A stretch of 64,000 bases of DNA, taken from assembly GCF_001423425.1 (NCBI RefSeq), contig NZ_LMNX01000004.1, positions 457,432 to 521,431 of the forward strand. Direction: 5' to 3'. Positions 34,709-44,063 of this stretch are shown piece by piece. The notes under the pieces were generated by a model that saw only the letters and a list, made by a program, of their open reading frames with translations, was not told where the DNA came from and did no database searches. Source of the stretch: Rhizobium sp. Leaf306. GTDB taxonomy: Bacteria > Pseudomonadota > Alphaproteobacteria > Rhizobiales > Rhizobiaceae. The translations under genes were made by a program, and so were the position numbers. Numbering within the stretch: the stretch's first letter is position 1; each line of letters opens with the position of its first letter.

Positions 34709-35368
34709 TTGATTCATTTCGAAAATGTTGGGTTGCGATACGGCATGGGCCCGGAGATTCTCCGGGACATGACGTTCGACATCCCGAAACGGTCATTTCA
34801 GTTCCTGACCGGCCCGTCCGGTGCCGGCAAGACGACGCTTCTGCGCCTGCTTTTCACCTCGCTCTACCCCACCCGCGGCATCATCCGCATGTTCGGCCGT
34901 GAGCTGTCGCAGATCCCGCGGAGCGAGCTGCCGATGCTGCGCCGGCGAATCGGCATCGTCTACCAAGACTTTCGCCTGCTCGACCATCTGACCACCTATG
35001 AGAACGTCGCCCTGCCGCTTCGGGTGCGCGGCAAGGACGAGGCGTCCTATCGCAATGACGTGATCGAGCTCCTCAAATGGGTCGGCCTCGGCGAGCGCAT
35101 CAACGTCCTGCCCGCCGTGCTTTCAGGCGGCGAAAAGCAGCGCGCGGCGATTGCCCGTGCGCTGATGGACCGTCCGGAAATCCTCCTCGCCGACGAACCC
35201 ACCGGCAATGTCGACCCGCCCATGGCCCGCCGTCTGCTCAGCCTGTTTCTCGAGCTCAACCGGCTCGGCACCGCCGTCGTCATCGCAACGCACGATCTGG
35301 CGCTGATGGATCAGGTCGATGCGCGGCGGATGATCCTCACCGAAGGGCGGCTCGATATCTATGAATGA
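34709..35368 (+). CDS. ftsE: Cell division ABC ATPase FtsE
   Basis: ATPase of the FtsEX complex, which links the divisome to cell-wall hydrolase activation. Walker A GPSGAGKT (35-42), signature LSGGEKQR, Walker B ILLADEPTGNVD, and H-loop ATHDLALM. 219 aa, usual. The start is a TTG at 34709: the conserved N-terminus (IHFENVGLRYGMGPEILRD) begins right there and there is no suitable ATG. Its stop overlaps the ftsX start by 8 bp, implying coupled translation. Confidence 0.96.
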   Translation: MIHFENVGLRYGMGPEILRDMTFDIPKRSFQFLTGPSGAGKTTLLRLLFTSLYPTRGIIRMFGRELSQIPRSELPMLRRRIGIVYQDFRLLDHLTTYENVALPLRVRGKDEASYRNDVIELLKWVGLGERINVLPAVLSGGEKQRAAIARALMDRPEILLADEPTGNVDPPMARRLLSLFLELNRLGTAVVIATHDLALMDQVDARRMILTEGRLDIYE

Positions 35369-36437
35369 GCCGCGGCCTCCCACGAAGACCAAACCGGCTA
35401 AGACGGAGAAAGCCCCCGCCGGGGCCACCGCATGGCAGGAGAAAAGCGCCGAGGCAGCGCCCGATCAGGGACCGCGCCGCGCGGCAATGCGCGTGCGCCC
35501 GACGGCGCCGATCCTGCCGCCCTCCAACATCCAGGGCAATGCACTGATGGTGGTGATTGCCATCATGGCGTTTCTGGCCTGCCTGACGCTTGGCGGCGTC
35601 AGCATGGTGCGCGCCACCGCCGCCGGCTGGCAGAGCGAGATTTCCCGCGAAATCACCATCCAGATCAAGCCGGATGAAGGCCTCGACATGGATGCGGCGC
35701 TGAAGAAGGCCCGCGATGTGGCGCTTACCTTCGTCGGCACCCGCGACGGCACGATCATGGACGACAGCGCGACAGCCCGGCTGCTGGAACCGTGGCTCGG
35801 CACCGGCCTCGATCTTGCCGACCTGCCCGTGCCGCGGCTGGTGATCATCACGATCGACGAGCAGAACCCGCCGGATTTTGCAGCCATGCGCGACCTCCTG
35901 AAGACCGAGGTGCCCCAGGCCTTTCTCGATGACCACCGCACCTGGGTCGATCGTCTGGTCTCGATGGCGCGCACCACCGTGCTGATCGGCATGGGCGTGC
36001 TGATCCTGGTCTTTACCGCGATGATCCTGACTGTCGTCTTTGCCACCCGCGGCGCCCTGTCCGGCAACCGGCATATCATCGAAGTCCTGCATTTCGTCGG
36101 CGCCGAAAGCGGCTTTGTCGCGCGCGAATTCCAGAAGCATTTCCTCAAGATCAGCATCAAGGGATCGGCAGCCGGCGGCGCGCTCGCGGCACTGCTGTTT
36201 GCGGCCGCCAATCTGTGGCAGTCGAATTCGCGCGCGACGCCCCAGAGCGAGCAGGCGACAGCCTTGTTCGGATCCTTCACGATCGGATTCGGCGGCTATC
36301 TCGGGATCTTTGCGACGATCCTGGTGATCGCCCTTCTGACGACGCTGACCGCCCGCCTGACGGTGATGAAAACCATCGACGAGATCGACCTGATCCGCTC
36401 CGATCCGGCACGGGCGGATGGCGCGCCGAAATCATAA
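35361..36437 (+). CDS. ftsX: Cell division protein FtsX
   Basis: Membrane partner of FtsE. 358 aa: a long polar, Pro/Lys/Ala-rich cytoplasmic N-terminus (about 60 aa), a first span (ALMVVIAIMAFLACLTLGGV), a periplasmic domain of about 130 residues, then three spans in the C-terminal half, the standard FtsX layout. The first half of the periplasmic region carries EITIQIKPDEGLDMD, typical for alphaproteobacterial FtsX. Overlaps ftsE by 8 bp. Confidence 0.93.
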   Translation: MNEPRPPTKTKPAKTEKAPAGATAWQEKSAEAAPDQGPRRAAMRVRPTAPILPPSNIQGNALMVVIAIMAFLACLTLGGVSMVRATAAGWQSEISREITIQIKPDEGLDMDAALKKARDVALTFVGTRDGTIMDDSATARLLEPWLGTGLDLADLPVPRLVIITIDEQNPPDFAAMRDLLKTEVPQAFLDDHRTWVDRLVSMARTTVLIGMGVLILVFTAMILTVVFATRGALSGNRHIIEVLHFVGAESGFVAREFQKHFLKISIKGSAAGGALAALLFAAANLWQSNSRATPQSEQATALFGSFTIGFGGYLGIFATILVIALLTTLTARLTVMKTIDEIDLIRSDPARADGAPKS

Positions 36438-36510
36438 CCCGAACGTGTTTTTTGAAGTGAACCCGTTGTGGGACTAGGCGACAACGAAATCTAGGTCTAT
36501 CAACGAAATC

Positions 36511-37245
36511 ATGACACTCGGCCAGACCCCTCCCGATGTGACGGACGACCGGACTTCGGACCGGAGACGAAGGGCTTTGCTCTCGCGCCGGAGCACGTTT
36601 AGACGAATAGCAAGACGGATCGTCATGGTGGCGTTTATCTGCGTTGCGATCGTCGTCGGCGGCTTCCTCTGGTTCGCGGACGCGGTCACATCGTTGCGAG
36701 CGCCCGATGGCGTCAAGGCCGATGCAATCGTTGTTCTGACAGGTGGATATCTGCGCATAGAACAGGCGCTCGGTCTGCTGCGCGACGGGGCCGGCAGGCG
36801 GCTTCTGATTTCCGGCGCGCATCCATCCACCACGCCAACGCAGATCCGCAAGGTCACGCAGGCCTCGCCCGACCTTTTCAAGTGCTGCGTCGATATCGGC
36901 TATGATGCGATCGATACAATCGGCAATGCCAACGAGATCTCCCGCTGGATCCACGACAAAGACTACAAATCCGTGCTCGTCGTGACCAACAACTACCACA
37001 TGCTGCGCAGTCTGCACGAACTGCGCCGCGCCGATCCCGCGACGGAATTCATTCCCTATCCGGTCATCAATGCAGATCTCGCCCGCCGCGCCTGGTTCGC
37101 CGAGCCGGATACTCTGCGCACGATGCTGTCGGAATACGTCAAGGTGGTGCTGGCAACCATTCGCGACTGGGTGGGCATGCAGAAGGGCAGCGGCCTTCGA
37201 ACCGACGGCGATTCGACCGGGTCGGTGCCGAAAAAATCTCCCTGA
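36511..37245 (+). CDS. YdcF family protein (DUF218)
   Basis: A 244-aa membrane-anchored protein: basic N-terminus, one span (about 30-55), then the DUF218 domain with DAIVVLTGG (nucleotide-binding-like strand and loop), RRLLISGAHPST and VTNNYHMLRSLHEL. Family members bind S-adenosylmethionine or act in envelope biogenesis (SanA/YdcF/ElyC), but a specific reaction is not known. Lies between ftsX and a PlsC acyltransferase on the same strand, a conserved rhizobial order suggesting an envelope role. Confidence 0.87.
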   Translation: MTLGQTPPDVTDDRTSDRRRRALLSRRSTFRRIARRIVMVAFICVAIVVGGFLWFADAVTSLRAPDGVKADAIVVLTGGYLRIEQALGLLRDGAGRRLLISGAHPSTTPTQIRKVTQASPDLFKCCVDIGYDAIDTIGNANEISRWIHDKDYKSVLVVTNNYHMLRSLHELRRADPATEFIPYPVINADLARRAWFAEPDTLRTMLSEYVKVVLATIRDWVGMQKGSGLRTDGDSTGSVPKKSP

Positions 37246-37327
37246 TCTGAGCAGGCCGTCGATCTCGCGCTTTTTTCCGCTCGAGTTCTCGTGTAGGCAA
37301 CGGGCAGTCTGCAAGAAAGCCCGTTCC

Positions 37328-38134
37328 ATGCTTCTCATCCGCTCCGTCGTGTTCAATACCGCCTTCTACGCCAACATGATCCTGCGGATGATCGTGTTTG
37401 CTCCCTACTACTTCCTGGCTTCGCGAAAGGCCGCCTTCAGCGTCCCCAAGGGCTGGGCTTCATCCAGCAACTGGTTGATGGGCAAGATTGTCGGCGCGAC
37501 CTTCGAAATCGAGGGGCTCGAGAATATTCCGGAAGGCGGCTGCATCTTTACGCCCAAGCACCAGTCGGTGTGGGACACATTCGCGCTGATGCCCCACTAT
37601 CCCGACCCGGTCTATATCCTGAAGCGCGAGCTTCTGTGGATCCCGCTGTTCGGATGGTATCTGGCCAGGCAACGGATGATCCCGGTCAATCGCGGCGCCC
37701 GCGGCAAGGTCATGGTCGAGGTGATGAAGCGCACCAAGGAAGAGATGGACAGCGGCCGCCAGCTGATCATCTACCCTGAGGGAACCCGTCGCTCGCCTGG
37801 CGCCGAGCCGGACTATCGCTACGGCATCGCCCGCATCTATCGCGATGCGAAGGTTCCGGTCGTGCCGGTCGTCGCCCATTGGGGGCTGTTCTGGGGACGC
37901 CGCAAGCTGGTGAAATACCCCGGCCATTTCAAGGTCCGGATCCTGCCGGCCATCCAGCCGGGAATGCAGCCGGATGCCTTCTACAAGCACCTGATCGAAA
38001 CGCTGGAAACGGCAAGCGATCAGCTGCTGGTCGAGACCGTGGCGGCAAACCCGCATGTGCCGCTGCCTCCGACTGCTGTAAAACGACTGGCGGAACTGAA
38101 GGCCGAACAGAAGGCAGAGCAACCGCCGGTTTGA
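37328..38134 (+). CDS. 1-acyl-sn-glycerol-3-phosphate acyltransferase (PlsC family)
   Basis: Phospholipid synthesis enzyme that acylates lysophosphatidate. Block I HQSVWD (HX4D, catalytic His and Asp), block III YPEGTRRSPG, and the proline in VPVVPV are all visible. N-terminal hydrophobic segment (MILRMIVFAPYYFLA) anchors it to the membrane. 268 aa from the ATG at 37328; a much longer frame upstream runs within the ydcF-type gene and is not real. Confidence 0.93.
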   Translation: MLLIRSVVFNTAFYANMILRMIVFAPYYFLASRKAAFSVPKGWASSSNWLMGKIVGATFEIEGLENIPEGGCIFTPKHQSVWDTFALMPHYPDPVYILKRELLWIPLFGWYLARQRMIPVNRGARGKVMVEVMKRTKEEMDSGRQLIIYPEGTRRSPGAEPDYRYGIARIYRDAKVPVVPVVAHWGLFWGRRKLVKYPGHFKVRILPAIQPGMQPDAFYKHLIETLETASDQLLVETVAANPHVPLPPTAVKRLAELKAEQKAEQPPV

Positions 38135-38144
38135 CCGGATAGCC

Positions 38145-38675
38145 TCACGCGGCAAGCGCTCTAGCGACCCCTTCCAGCCACAGGTCGCGAATGCCGATCT
38201 GGGCGAGATGCTCGACGGTGTTGAACACATAGGCATCGTTTGGGCCGGACTGGCCGGCCGCCTGACGCACGATGCCAGCTGCTTTCTCGACATCCATCGC
38301 ACCGGCATATTGCCGGTGCGAACGATCGACCACATAGGTGACGGCCTTCACCTGCCGCCCGTCCATCAGCGTGATCGGCACGATCTTTTCGAGATAGACA
38401 TTGGTGACAAGTTCGCGACGACGCAGATACTCGATCGCATCGTCCCATTCGCCGCCAGCTACCCGGAAGGCCGCGCCCCTGCACGATCCGCCACGATCGA
38501 GCCCCATGACCAGACCCGGACGATCCGGCGTTCCACGGTGCACTGTCGACCAGATGCACAGCGACCGGCGAAAGCCGTAAACGCGGGCCTGCGCCTTCTC
38601 TTCGAACGGAAAGCCCGGGTTCCACATCAGCGATCCGTAGCCAAACACCCAAAATTCGTCCATATCGCACGCCAT
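38145..38675 (-). CDS. Gamma-glutamylcyclotransferase, ChaC-like
   Basis: Splits gamma-glutamyl peptides, probably glutathione, giving 5-oxoproline. N-terminal FGYGSLMWNPGFPF is the ChaC family signature; the catalytic glutamate is probably E in YLRRRELVTNVY. About 176 aa. Two in-frame starts are possible (38675 and 38663); neither has a good ribosome site. Convergent with the PlsC gene and divergent from the DUF2125 gene. Confidence 0.88.
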   Translation of the reverse strand: MACDMDEFWVFGYGSLMWNPGFPFEEKAQARVYGFRRSLCIWSTVHRGTPDRPGLVMGLDRGGSCRGAAFRVAGGEWDDAIEYLRRRELVTNVYLEKIVPITLMDGRQVKAVTYVVDRSHRQYAGAMDVEKAAGIVRQAAGQSGPNDAYVFNTVEHLAQIGIRDLWLEGVARALAA

Positions 38676-38716
38676 GCCGTCATCGAGATTTGCGAAAAGA
38701 CCTTTGGGAGAACAAC

Positions 38717-39721
38717 ATGGCAGCGTCAAGCCGAAGCGGCGTCAGCAGAAAACTATGGATCCTGGCGAGTGCCGTCATTCTGGCGATAGCCCTTTATACG
38801 GCAGGCTGGTTCTATGCCGCATCGGTTCTGAAACAGAACACGCTGGCACTGCTGGGCAGCCAGCAGAAGCGCGGCATCGTCGCCGAATGCACCGATGCCG
38901 AATATCGCGGCTATCCTTTCCGGATAGGCCTGTTCTGCTCCAAGGTGACGGTAGATGACCGTGAAAACGGCATTTCGGGCACGTTCGGCGCTTTGCGCTC
39001 GGCAGCGCAGGTCTATGCGCCTGGTCACGTCGTCTGGGAACTCGACGCACCCTCTGAAGTCCGCACCAGCCATGGCTTCTCCGTATCCACCACCTGGAAA
39101 TCGCTGCAATCCAGTATCGCTGCCAAGCTGAAAGGCGTCGAGCGGGCGTCGATGGTCATCGAGGGCTCGCGCGCAAGCGTCGTTTCCGCGACGAACACCC
39201 AGCCCTTCGACATCACCACCGACCGGACGGAAATCCATCTGCGCCAGAACGGCGACGATCTCGATGCCGCGATCTCGCTCGACGGCACCTCGACGACGGC
39301 CGAGGGCATGGCAGAGCTTCTGCCCAAGCTCAACGCACTCGTGGACGTGACGCTTGCCGGTCGCGCCGGTATGATCGACGGCAGCGATCCGAACGGCACC
39401 GCACTCTACAATACCAAGGGCGAGCTTCGTTCCCTGAAGGCCGATCTCGGCGAGGGACGGGTTGCCACTATCTCCGGCCCCTTCTCCTTCGATGACGAAG
39501 GGCGCATGTCAGGCAAGCTCAAACTGCGCGTGGAAAAGATCGACGCGTGGCAGCAGAGCCTCGGCGAAGTGTTTCCGGATCTCGCATCGACCATCAAGAC
39601 CGCGGCAAACATGCTGGCAGCGCTCGGCGGTGGTGAAAATGCCTCACTCGACATCACCATCCGGCGCGGCAAGGTTCTGGCGGGCGGGCTGATCCAGATC
39701 GGCGAAATTCCGCGGATCTGA
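38717..39721 (+). CDS. DUF2125-family envelope protein
   Basis: A 334-aa protein with an N-terminal membrane anchor (LWILASAVILAIALYTAGWFY) and a beta-rich extracytoplasmic domain of the DUF2125 family, conserved in alphaproteobacteria, with paired cysteines (AECTDAEYRGYPFRIGLFC). Function unknown. I chose the ATG at 38717, which has GGGAG 6 nt upstream, over an in-frame ATG at 38690. Its 3' neighbour is the convergent tyrA gene 15 bp away. Confidence 0.85.
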   Translation: MAASSRSGVSRKLWILASAVILAIALYTAGWFYAASVLKQNTLALLGSQQKRGIVAECTDAEYRGYPFRIGLFCSKVTVDDRENGISGTFGALRSAAQVYAPGHVVWELDAPSEVRTSHGFSVSTTWKSLQSSIAAKLKGVERASMVIEGSRASVVSATNTQPFDITTDRTEIHLRQNGDDLDAAISLDGTSTTAEGMAELLPKLNALVDVTLAGRAGMIDGSDPNGTALYNTKGELRSLKADLGEGRVATISGPFSFDDEGRMSGKLKLRVEKIDAWQQSLGEVFPDLASTIKTAANMLAALGGGENASLDITIRRGKVLAGGLIQIGEIPRI

Positions 39722-39736
39722 GGCCGAGAGGCCTGC

Positions 39737-40666
39737 TTATTTCTTCACATCCAGTGCGTGCCGGCCAAAGTCCGGCGCGTCCACATCCTGGCCGGCCTGA
39801 ACGATGGAGCGGCGGATGGTGCGGGTGCGGCTGAACAGTTCGAACAGCTTGTCGCCCTCGCCCCAGCGGATTGCCCGCTGCAGGTAGGCAAGATCTTCCG
39901 AAAACCGGGCCAGCATTTCCAGGATCGCATCCTTGTTGTGCAGGCAGACGTCCCGCCACATGGTGGGATCGGAGGCCGCAAGACGCGTGAAATCGCGAAA
40001 GCCGGAGGCGGAATACTTGATGACTTCCGATTCGGTGACCGTTTCCAGATCATCCGCCGTGCCGACGATGTTGTAGGCGATGATATGCGGCAGATGCGAA
40101 ACGATGGCGAGCACCTTGTCGTGGTGTTCGGGATCCATCTCGTCGATGCGCGAGCCGAGCGCCACCCAGAAGGCCTTCAACTGGTCGAGCGCCGCCTGAT
40201 CTGTGTCCGGCAGCGGCGTGAAGATGCACCAGCGATCGCGAAACAGACCCGGAAAGCCCGCATCCGGACCGGACTTCTCGGTGCCGGCCAGCGGGTGACC
40301 GGGAATGAAATGCACGCCTTCAGGCATATGCGGCGCCATCTGCGCAATGACGGAGGCTTTGGTCGAGCCGACATCGGTGACGATGGCACCCGGCTTCAGG
40401 CTGCCCGCGATCTGCTTGGCGACCGTTTCCGACGCACCAACAGGCACAGAGACAATGACGAGGTCGGCATCCTTCACCGCATCGGCTGCAGACGCGGTGT
40501 ATTCGGTGCCAAGCTCCAGCTCTTCCGCCCGCTTCAGCGTCTCGCTACTGCGTGTCGAGATGACGACGTGATTGGCGAGCCCGAGCTCCTTCACGTCGCG
40601 CGCAATAGATGAGCCGATCAGGCCGATGCCGATCAGAGCGATCCGATCGAACTGCGGATGGGTCAT
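39737..40666 (-). CDS. tyrA: Prephenate/arogenate dehydrogenase
   Basis: Tyrosine synthesis: oxidative decarboxylation of prephenate or arogenate with NAD(P). Dinucleotide fold IALIGIGLIGSSIARDV near the N-terminus; catalytic and substrate residues in GHPLAGTEKSGPDA; HDKVLAIVSHLPHIIAY in the dimer helix. 309 aa, no ACT domain, as in the short cyclohexadienyl dehydrogenase (TyrC) type. 19 bp downstream of hisC on the same strand, an order conserved in rhizobia. Confidence 0.94.
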   Translation of the reverse strand: MTHPQFDRIALIGIGLIGSSIARDVKELGLANHVVISTRSSETLKRAEELELGTEYTASAADAVKDADLVIVSVPVGASETVAKQIAGSLKPGAIVTDVGSTKASVIAQMAPHMPEGVHFIPGHPLAGTEKSGPDAGFPGLFRDRWCIFTPLPDTDQAALDQLKAFWVALGSRIDEMDPEHHDKVLAIVSHLPHIIAYNIVGTADDLETVTESEVIKYSASGFRDFTRLAASDPTMWRDVCLHNKDAILEMLARFSEDLAYLQRAIRWGEGDKLFELFSRTRTIRRSIVQAGQDVDAPDFGRHALDVKK

Positions 40667-40685
40667 GATGTCGGTCCCGTTGCTG

Positions 40686-41789
40686 TCAGCGTGCCAGAAA
40701 TTCGCCGAGCGTTTCGATGACGCCGCGATTGGCTTCTTCCGAGCCGATCGTCATGCGCAGCGCGTTCGGCAGGCCATAGCCCTTGACGACCCGCAGGATA
40801 TAGCCGCGGCTGGTGAGGAAGGCATCGGCATCCGGCGCACGCTTGCCGTCCACATCGGGGAAATGGATCAGCACGAAATTGGTGACCGACGGCGTCACCT
40901 TGAGGCCGAGCGTTTCGAATGCGTGGGTCAGCTTGTCGAGCCAGAGCGTGTTGTGCTCGACAGCCTTCTCGACGAAAGCCCGATCGCGGATGGCCGCAGC
41001 ACCTGCGGCAATCGCCGGCGCATTCAGGTTGAACGGTCCGCGAACGCGGTTGAGCGCATCGAGGATCGCGGCCGGGCCATACATCCAGCCGATCCGCAGC
41101 GCCGCAAGACCGTAGGCCTTCGAGAAGGTCCGGCACATCACGACGTTCTTGCTGTTCGAGACCAGCTCAAGACCGGCCTCGTAATCGTTCTTCTTCACAT
41201 ATTCCGCATAGGCCGCATCGAGAACCAGGATGACGCTTTTCGGCAGACCGGCATGCAGGCGGCGGATGTCGGAAACCGGGACATAGGTGCCGGTCGGATT
41301 GCCCGGATTGGCGATGAACACCATCTTCGTCTTGTCCGTGACAGCGGCGAGGATCGCATCGACATCGACGGTGCAATCCTTTTCCGGCACTTCGATCGCC
41401 TTGGCGCCGGCACCGGTGATCTGGATCTTGTAGACGAGGAACCCGTGCTGGGTGATGATCGCCTCGTCGCCGGCACCGAGATAGACATGGCAAAGCAGGC
41501 CGAGCAACTCATCCGATCCATTGCCGCAGATGATGTTGGCAGCGTTCAACCCGTGCACCGAGCCGATCGCTTCGCGCAGCGCCAAAGCCTGGCCATCCGG
41601 ATAGAGTTCAAGGTGACCGGCTGCCTCGCGAAAGGCTTCGATCGCAGCGGGGCTCGCACCGAGCGGCGTTTCGTTTGACGAGAGCTTGAACACGCGCGCA
41701 ACGCCGGGAGCATGATCCTTGCCGGGCACATAGGCGGCGATATCCAGAATGCCTGGACGCGGAACGGGCTCACTCGCAACGATGCTCAT
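40686..41789 (-). CDS. hisC: Histidinol-phosphate aminotransferase
   Basis: PLP aminotransferase of the class I fold. PLP lysine K224 in TFSKAYGLAALRIGW; NPGNPTGT, DAAYAEY and GNGSDELL complete the cofactor pocket. In rhizobia this copy, linked to tyrA, probably serves aromatic amino acid as well as histidine synthesis. 367 aa from the ATG at 41789 with AGAAGG upstream; the frame extends 48 nt further but without family support. Confidence 0.93.
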   Translation of the reverse strand: MSIVASEPVPRPGILDIAAYVPGKDHAPGVARVFKLSSNETPLGASPAAIEAFREAAGHLELYPDGQALALREAIGSVHGLNAANIICGNGSDELLGLLCHVYLGAGDEAIITQHGFLVYKIQITGAGAKAIEVPEKDCTVDVDAILAAVTDKTKMVFIANPGNPTGTYVPVSDIRRLHAGLPKSVILVLDAAYAEYVKKNDYEAGLELVSNSKNVVMCRTFSKAYGLAALRIGWMYGPAAILDALNRVRGPFNLNAPAIAAGAAAIRDRAFVEKAVEHNTLWLDKLTHAFETLGLKVTPSVTNFVLIHFPDVDGKRAPDADAFLTSRGYILRVVKGYGLPNALRMTIGSEEANRGVIETLGEFLAR

Positions 41790-41869
41790 CGATTGGACCT
41801 TCTCGGTAATGTCTGTGGGCAGGGTATGCTCAGGCATTAAAGCTCAAAAGGCCCAATGTCGAGCCGGTT

Positions 41870-42631
41870 TTAAGAGCCTTTGGGCGTGTCGGGCTGCGTC
41901 CGCGTCGTCGGCACGCCGCGTGGTGCCATGACCGGCACGAACACGCGTCTCGATGCGCGCGCCGCCACCGGCAGCCCCTGATACAGCCGCTTTTGCGCTT
42001 CCAGCACGATGACGCCGGAAAACACCGGCCAGAAGCGACGACCGATACGATCGAACACCTGCCGCATCTTCATGATCGTTCGCGCCTTTGACGGCGGAAA
42101 AAACAACGCCTCGGCGCTGGCGCCTGGCGTGAAGTTCGTCTCGCGCATCAGCGTCGTCAACTGCCCGCGCGAATAGGGCCGGCCGGAGCCGAAGGGCGTA
42201 TGTTCCATGCGTGCCCAGACACCCCGACGGTTTGGAACGACGATCACCAGGCGCCCGCCCGGCGCCAGCACCCGCCAGATTTCCTTCAGCGTCTCGCGAG
42301 GGTTTTCGGCAAATTCCAGAGAATGCACCAGCAACACGCGATCGACCGAACTGTCCGGAAGCGGCAATTCCTCATCAAACACCAGAGCGGTGCTTGAAAG
42401 CTCGCCCGGCGGCCAGTTCACTGCCCCCTGCCCGGCCGGCATGAAGGCGAAGGTGCGCTCGGTATCGGCCCGGAAGTGATCGAGATAGGGCACCGCATAG
42501 CCGAGCCCGACCAGACGCTCCTCCGGCAGGCGCGCCCAGAGCGACGACAACGCCACGACGATCGACTGCTCGGCGAACCGGCCAAGAGCAGAATGATAGA
42601 ACTCACGCAGATCGACGATATCGACGGACAA
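41870..42631 (-). CDS. SAM-dependent methyltransferase, class I
   Basis: A 253-aa protein of the methyltransferase type 11 fold: LPDSSVDRVLLVHSLEFAENP (motif for the acidic loop and strand 4) and EIWRVLAPGGRLVIVVPNRRG (post-II motif). The glycine loop near LVGLGYAVPYL is degenerate compared with typical GxGxG, which is common in this rhizobial family. The start is a TTG at 42631; the conserved N-terminus VDIVDLREFYHSALG begins there. Divergent from gloB. Substrate unknown. Confidence 0.85.
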   Translation of the reverse strand: MSVDIVDLREFYHSALGRFAEQSIVVALSSLWARLPEERLVGLGYAVPYLDHFRADTERTFAFMPAGQGAVNWPPGELSSTALVFDEELPLPDSSVDRVLLVHSLEFAENPRETLKEIWRVLAPGGRLVIVVPNRRGVWARMEHTPFGSGRPYSRGQLTTLMRETNFTPGASAEALFFPPSKARTIMKMRQVFDRIGRRFWPVFSGVIVLEAQKRLYQGLPVAARASRRVFVPVMAPRGVPTTRTQPDTPKGS

Positions 42632-42719
42632 GATAAATTGCTCGCTGAAGGTGGTTGGACTTCAAGGCACCAGTCTCTACATTGTTCGCCAAGTGGAAAT
42701 GAGCAAGAGGTGAGGCAGA

Positions 42720-43490
42720 ATGAAGCCGTTGGAACTCGAAGTTTTTCCCTGCCGGAGCGACAATTTCGGCGTTCTTGTGCACGATCCTGAAAGCGGACTG
42801 ACCGCTTCGATCGATGCGCCGGAAGAACAGCCGATCATAGATGCCGCCGCTCGTCGCGGCTGGACGATCACCCACATCTTCACGACCCATCACCACACCG
42901 ATCATGTGGAGGCAAACCTCGCGCTGAAGGAGAAGTTCGGCCTGGAGATCATCGGCCCCGTCAACGAGGCGGTCGCGATCCCCGGCCTCGACCGGACAGT
43001 CGCAGATGGCGACGAGTTCCATTTCGGCGACCATCTCGTTCGCGTCATCGAGACGCCAGGCCACACGGCCGGCCATATCTGTTTCCATTTCCCGGACGAC
43101 AAGATCCTGTTTGCCGCCGATACGCTGTTTGCGCTCGGTTGCGGTCGCCTGTTCGAACGCTCCGCTTCCGACATGTGGTCTTCGCTACAGAAGCTCGCGG
43201 TTCTGCCCGATGAGACGGCGATCTATTTCGGCCATGAATACACGCTGTCCAACGCCCGTTTCGCGCTGACGATCGATCCGGACAACGAGCGGCTGAAGAC
43301 CCGCGCTGCCGAGATCGAGGCCCTGCGCGCCGACGGGAAGTTCACCATTCCGACGATGATGGGCCTCGAGAAGGAAACCAACCCCTTCCTGCGCCCCGCC
43401 GATCCCGCGATCCGCCGCAACCTGATCATGGAGGGCAAGACCAACGAGGAAGTGTTCGCCGAGATCCGCAAGCGGAAGGACAGTTTCTAA
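42720..43490 (+). CDS. gloB: Hydroxyacylglutathione hydrolase (glyoxalase II)
   Basis: Hydrolyses S-lactoylglutathione in methylglyoxal detoxification. Metallo-beta-lactamase metal site THHHTDH (56-62), ETPGHTAGHI, FAADTLFALGCGRLFE and the C-terminal GHEYTLSNARFAL glutathione-site region. 256 aa. Stop is only 3 bp before the ATG of the following cupin gene, so the pair is co-transcribed. Confidence 0.95.
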   Translation: MKPLELEVFPCRSDNFGVLVHDPESGLTASIDAPEEQPIIDAAARRGWTITHIFTTHHHTDHVEANLALKEKFGLEIIGPVNEAVAIPGLDRTVADGDEFHFGDHLVRVIETPGHTAGHICFHFPDDKILFAADTLFALGCGRLFERSASDMWSSLQKLAVLPDETAIYFGHEYTLSNARFALTIDPDNERLKTRAAEIEALRADGKFTIPTMMGLEKETNPFLRPADPAIRRNLIMEGKTNEEVFAEIRKRKDSF

Positions 43491-43493
43491 GCG

Positions 43494-43910
43494 ATGTCGC
43501 CACAAGAGATCATCACCACGCTTGGCATGCAGCGCCACCCGGAAGGCGGCTGGTATGCGGAAACGTTTCGCGATGGAGACGGCACCGGGCGCGGCGCGTC
43601 GACGGCGATCTACTATTTGCTCCAGGCCGGCGAGAAATCGCACTGGCATCGGGTGCCCGATGCAGCCGAAGTCTGGCACTACTATGCCGGCGATCCGCTG
43701 CTTCTGAAGATTTCGGATGGAAAGACTGTCGAGGAAATCCGGCTCGGTGTGGATCTGGCCAACGGCGAGCGGCCACAGGCCGTGGTGCCGGCCGATGCGT
43801 GGCAGGCAGGAGAAACGCTCGGCGCCTACACGCTGGTAGGCTGCACAGTCGCGCCGGGATTCGAGTTTGCGAGCTTCGAGATGGCAGCGCCTGGCTGGGA
43901 GCCGGGTTAA
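43494..43910 (+). CDS. Cupin superfamily protein (DUF985)
   Basis: A 138-aa protein of the cupin_5/DUF985 family: HPEGGWYAETFR, SHWHRVPDAAEVWHYYAGDP with metal-binding histidines and glutamate, and LVGCTVAPGFEFASFEMA. Related proteins are sugar epimerase-like beta barrels; the activity in bacteria is not settled. Directly after gloB with a 3-bp gap. Confidence 0.88.
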   Translation: MSPQEIITTLGMQRHPEGGWYAETFRDGDGTGRGASTAIYYLLQAGEKSHWHRVPDAAEVWHYYAGDPLLLKISDGKTVEEIRLGVDLANGERPQAVVPADAWQAGETLGAYTLVGCTVAPGFEFASFEMAAPGWEPG

Positions 43911-43937
43911 GGGCTCGCGCAAACCAATGTTGCGTGC

Positions 43938-44063
43938 CTAGTCTTCCTTGCGCTTGCCATACTTCCGTTCGTGCTGTCGCACTGTGAAATAGGCATAGGC
44001 CCATCCCAAAGCCGCGATCGAGAGCGGAAGAACGATGAACGCATATATCTGCAAACCTGTCAT
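43938..44063 (-). CDS. Very small single-span membrane protein
   Basis: A 41-aa protein with one strong membrane helix (IYAFIVLPLSIAALGWAYAYF) and a basic C-terminal tail (VRQHERKYGKRKED). Supported by a good ribosome site (GAGGAA, 7 nt before the ATG at 44063) and by an ATGA overlap with the upstream small gene. Two-gene partner of the 75-aa membrane protein. No family recognised; function unknown. Confidence 0.6.
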   Translation of the reverse strand: MTGLQIYAFIVLPLSIAALGWAYAYFTVRQHERKYGKRKED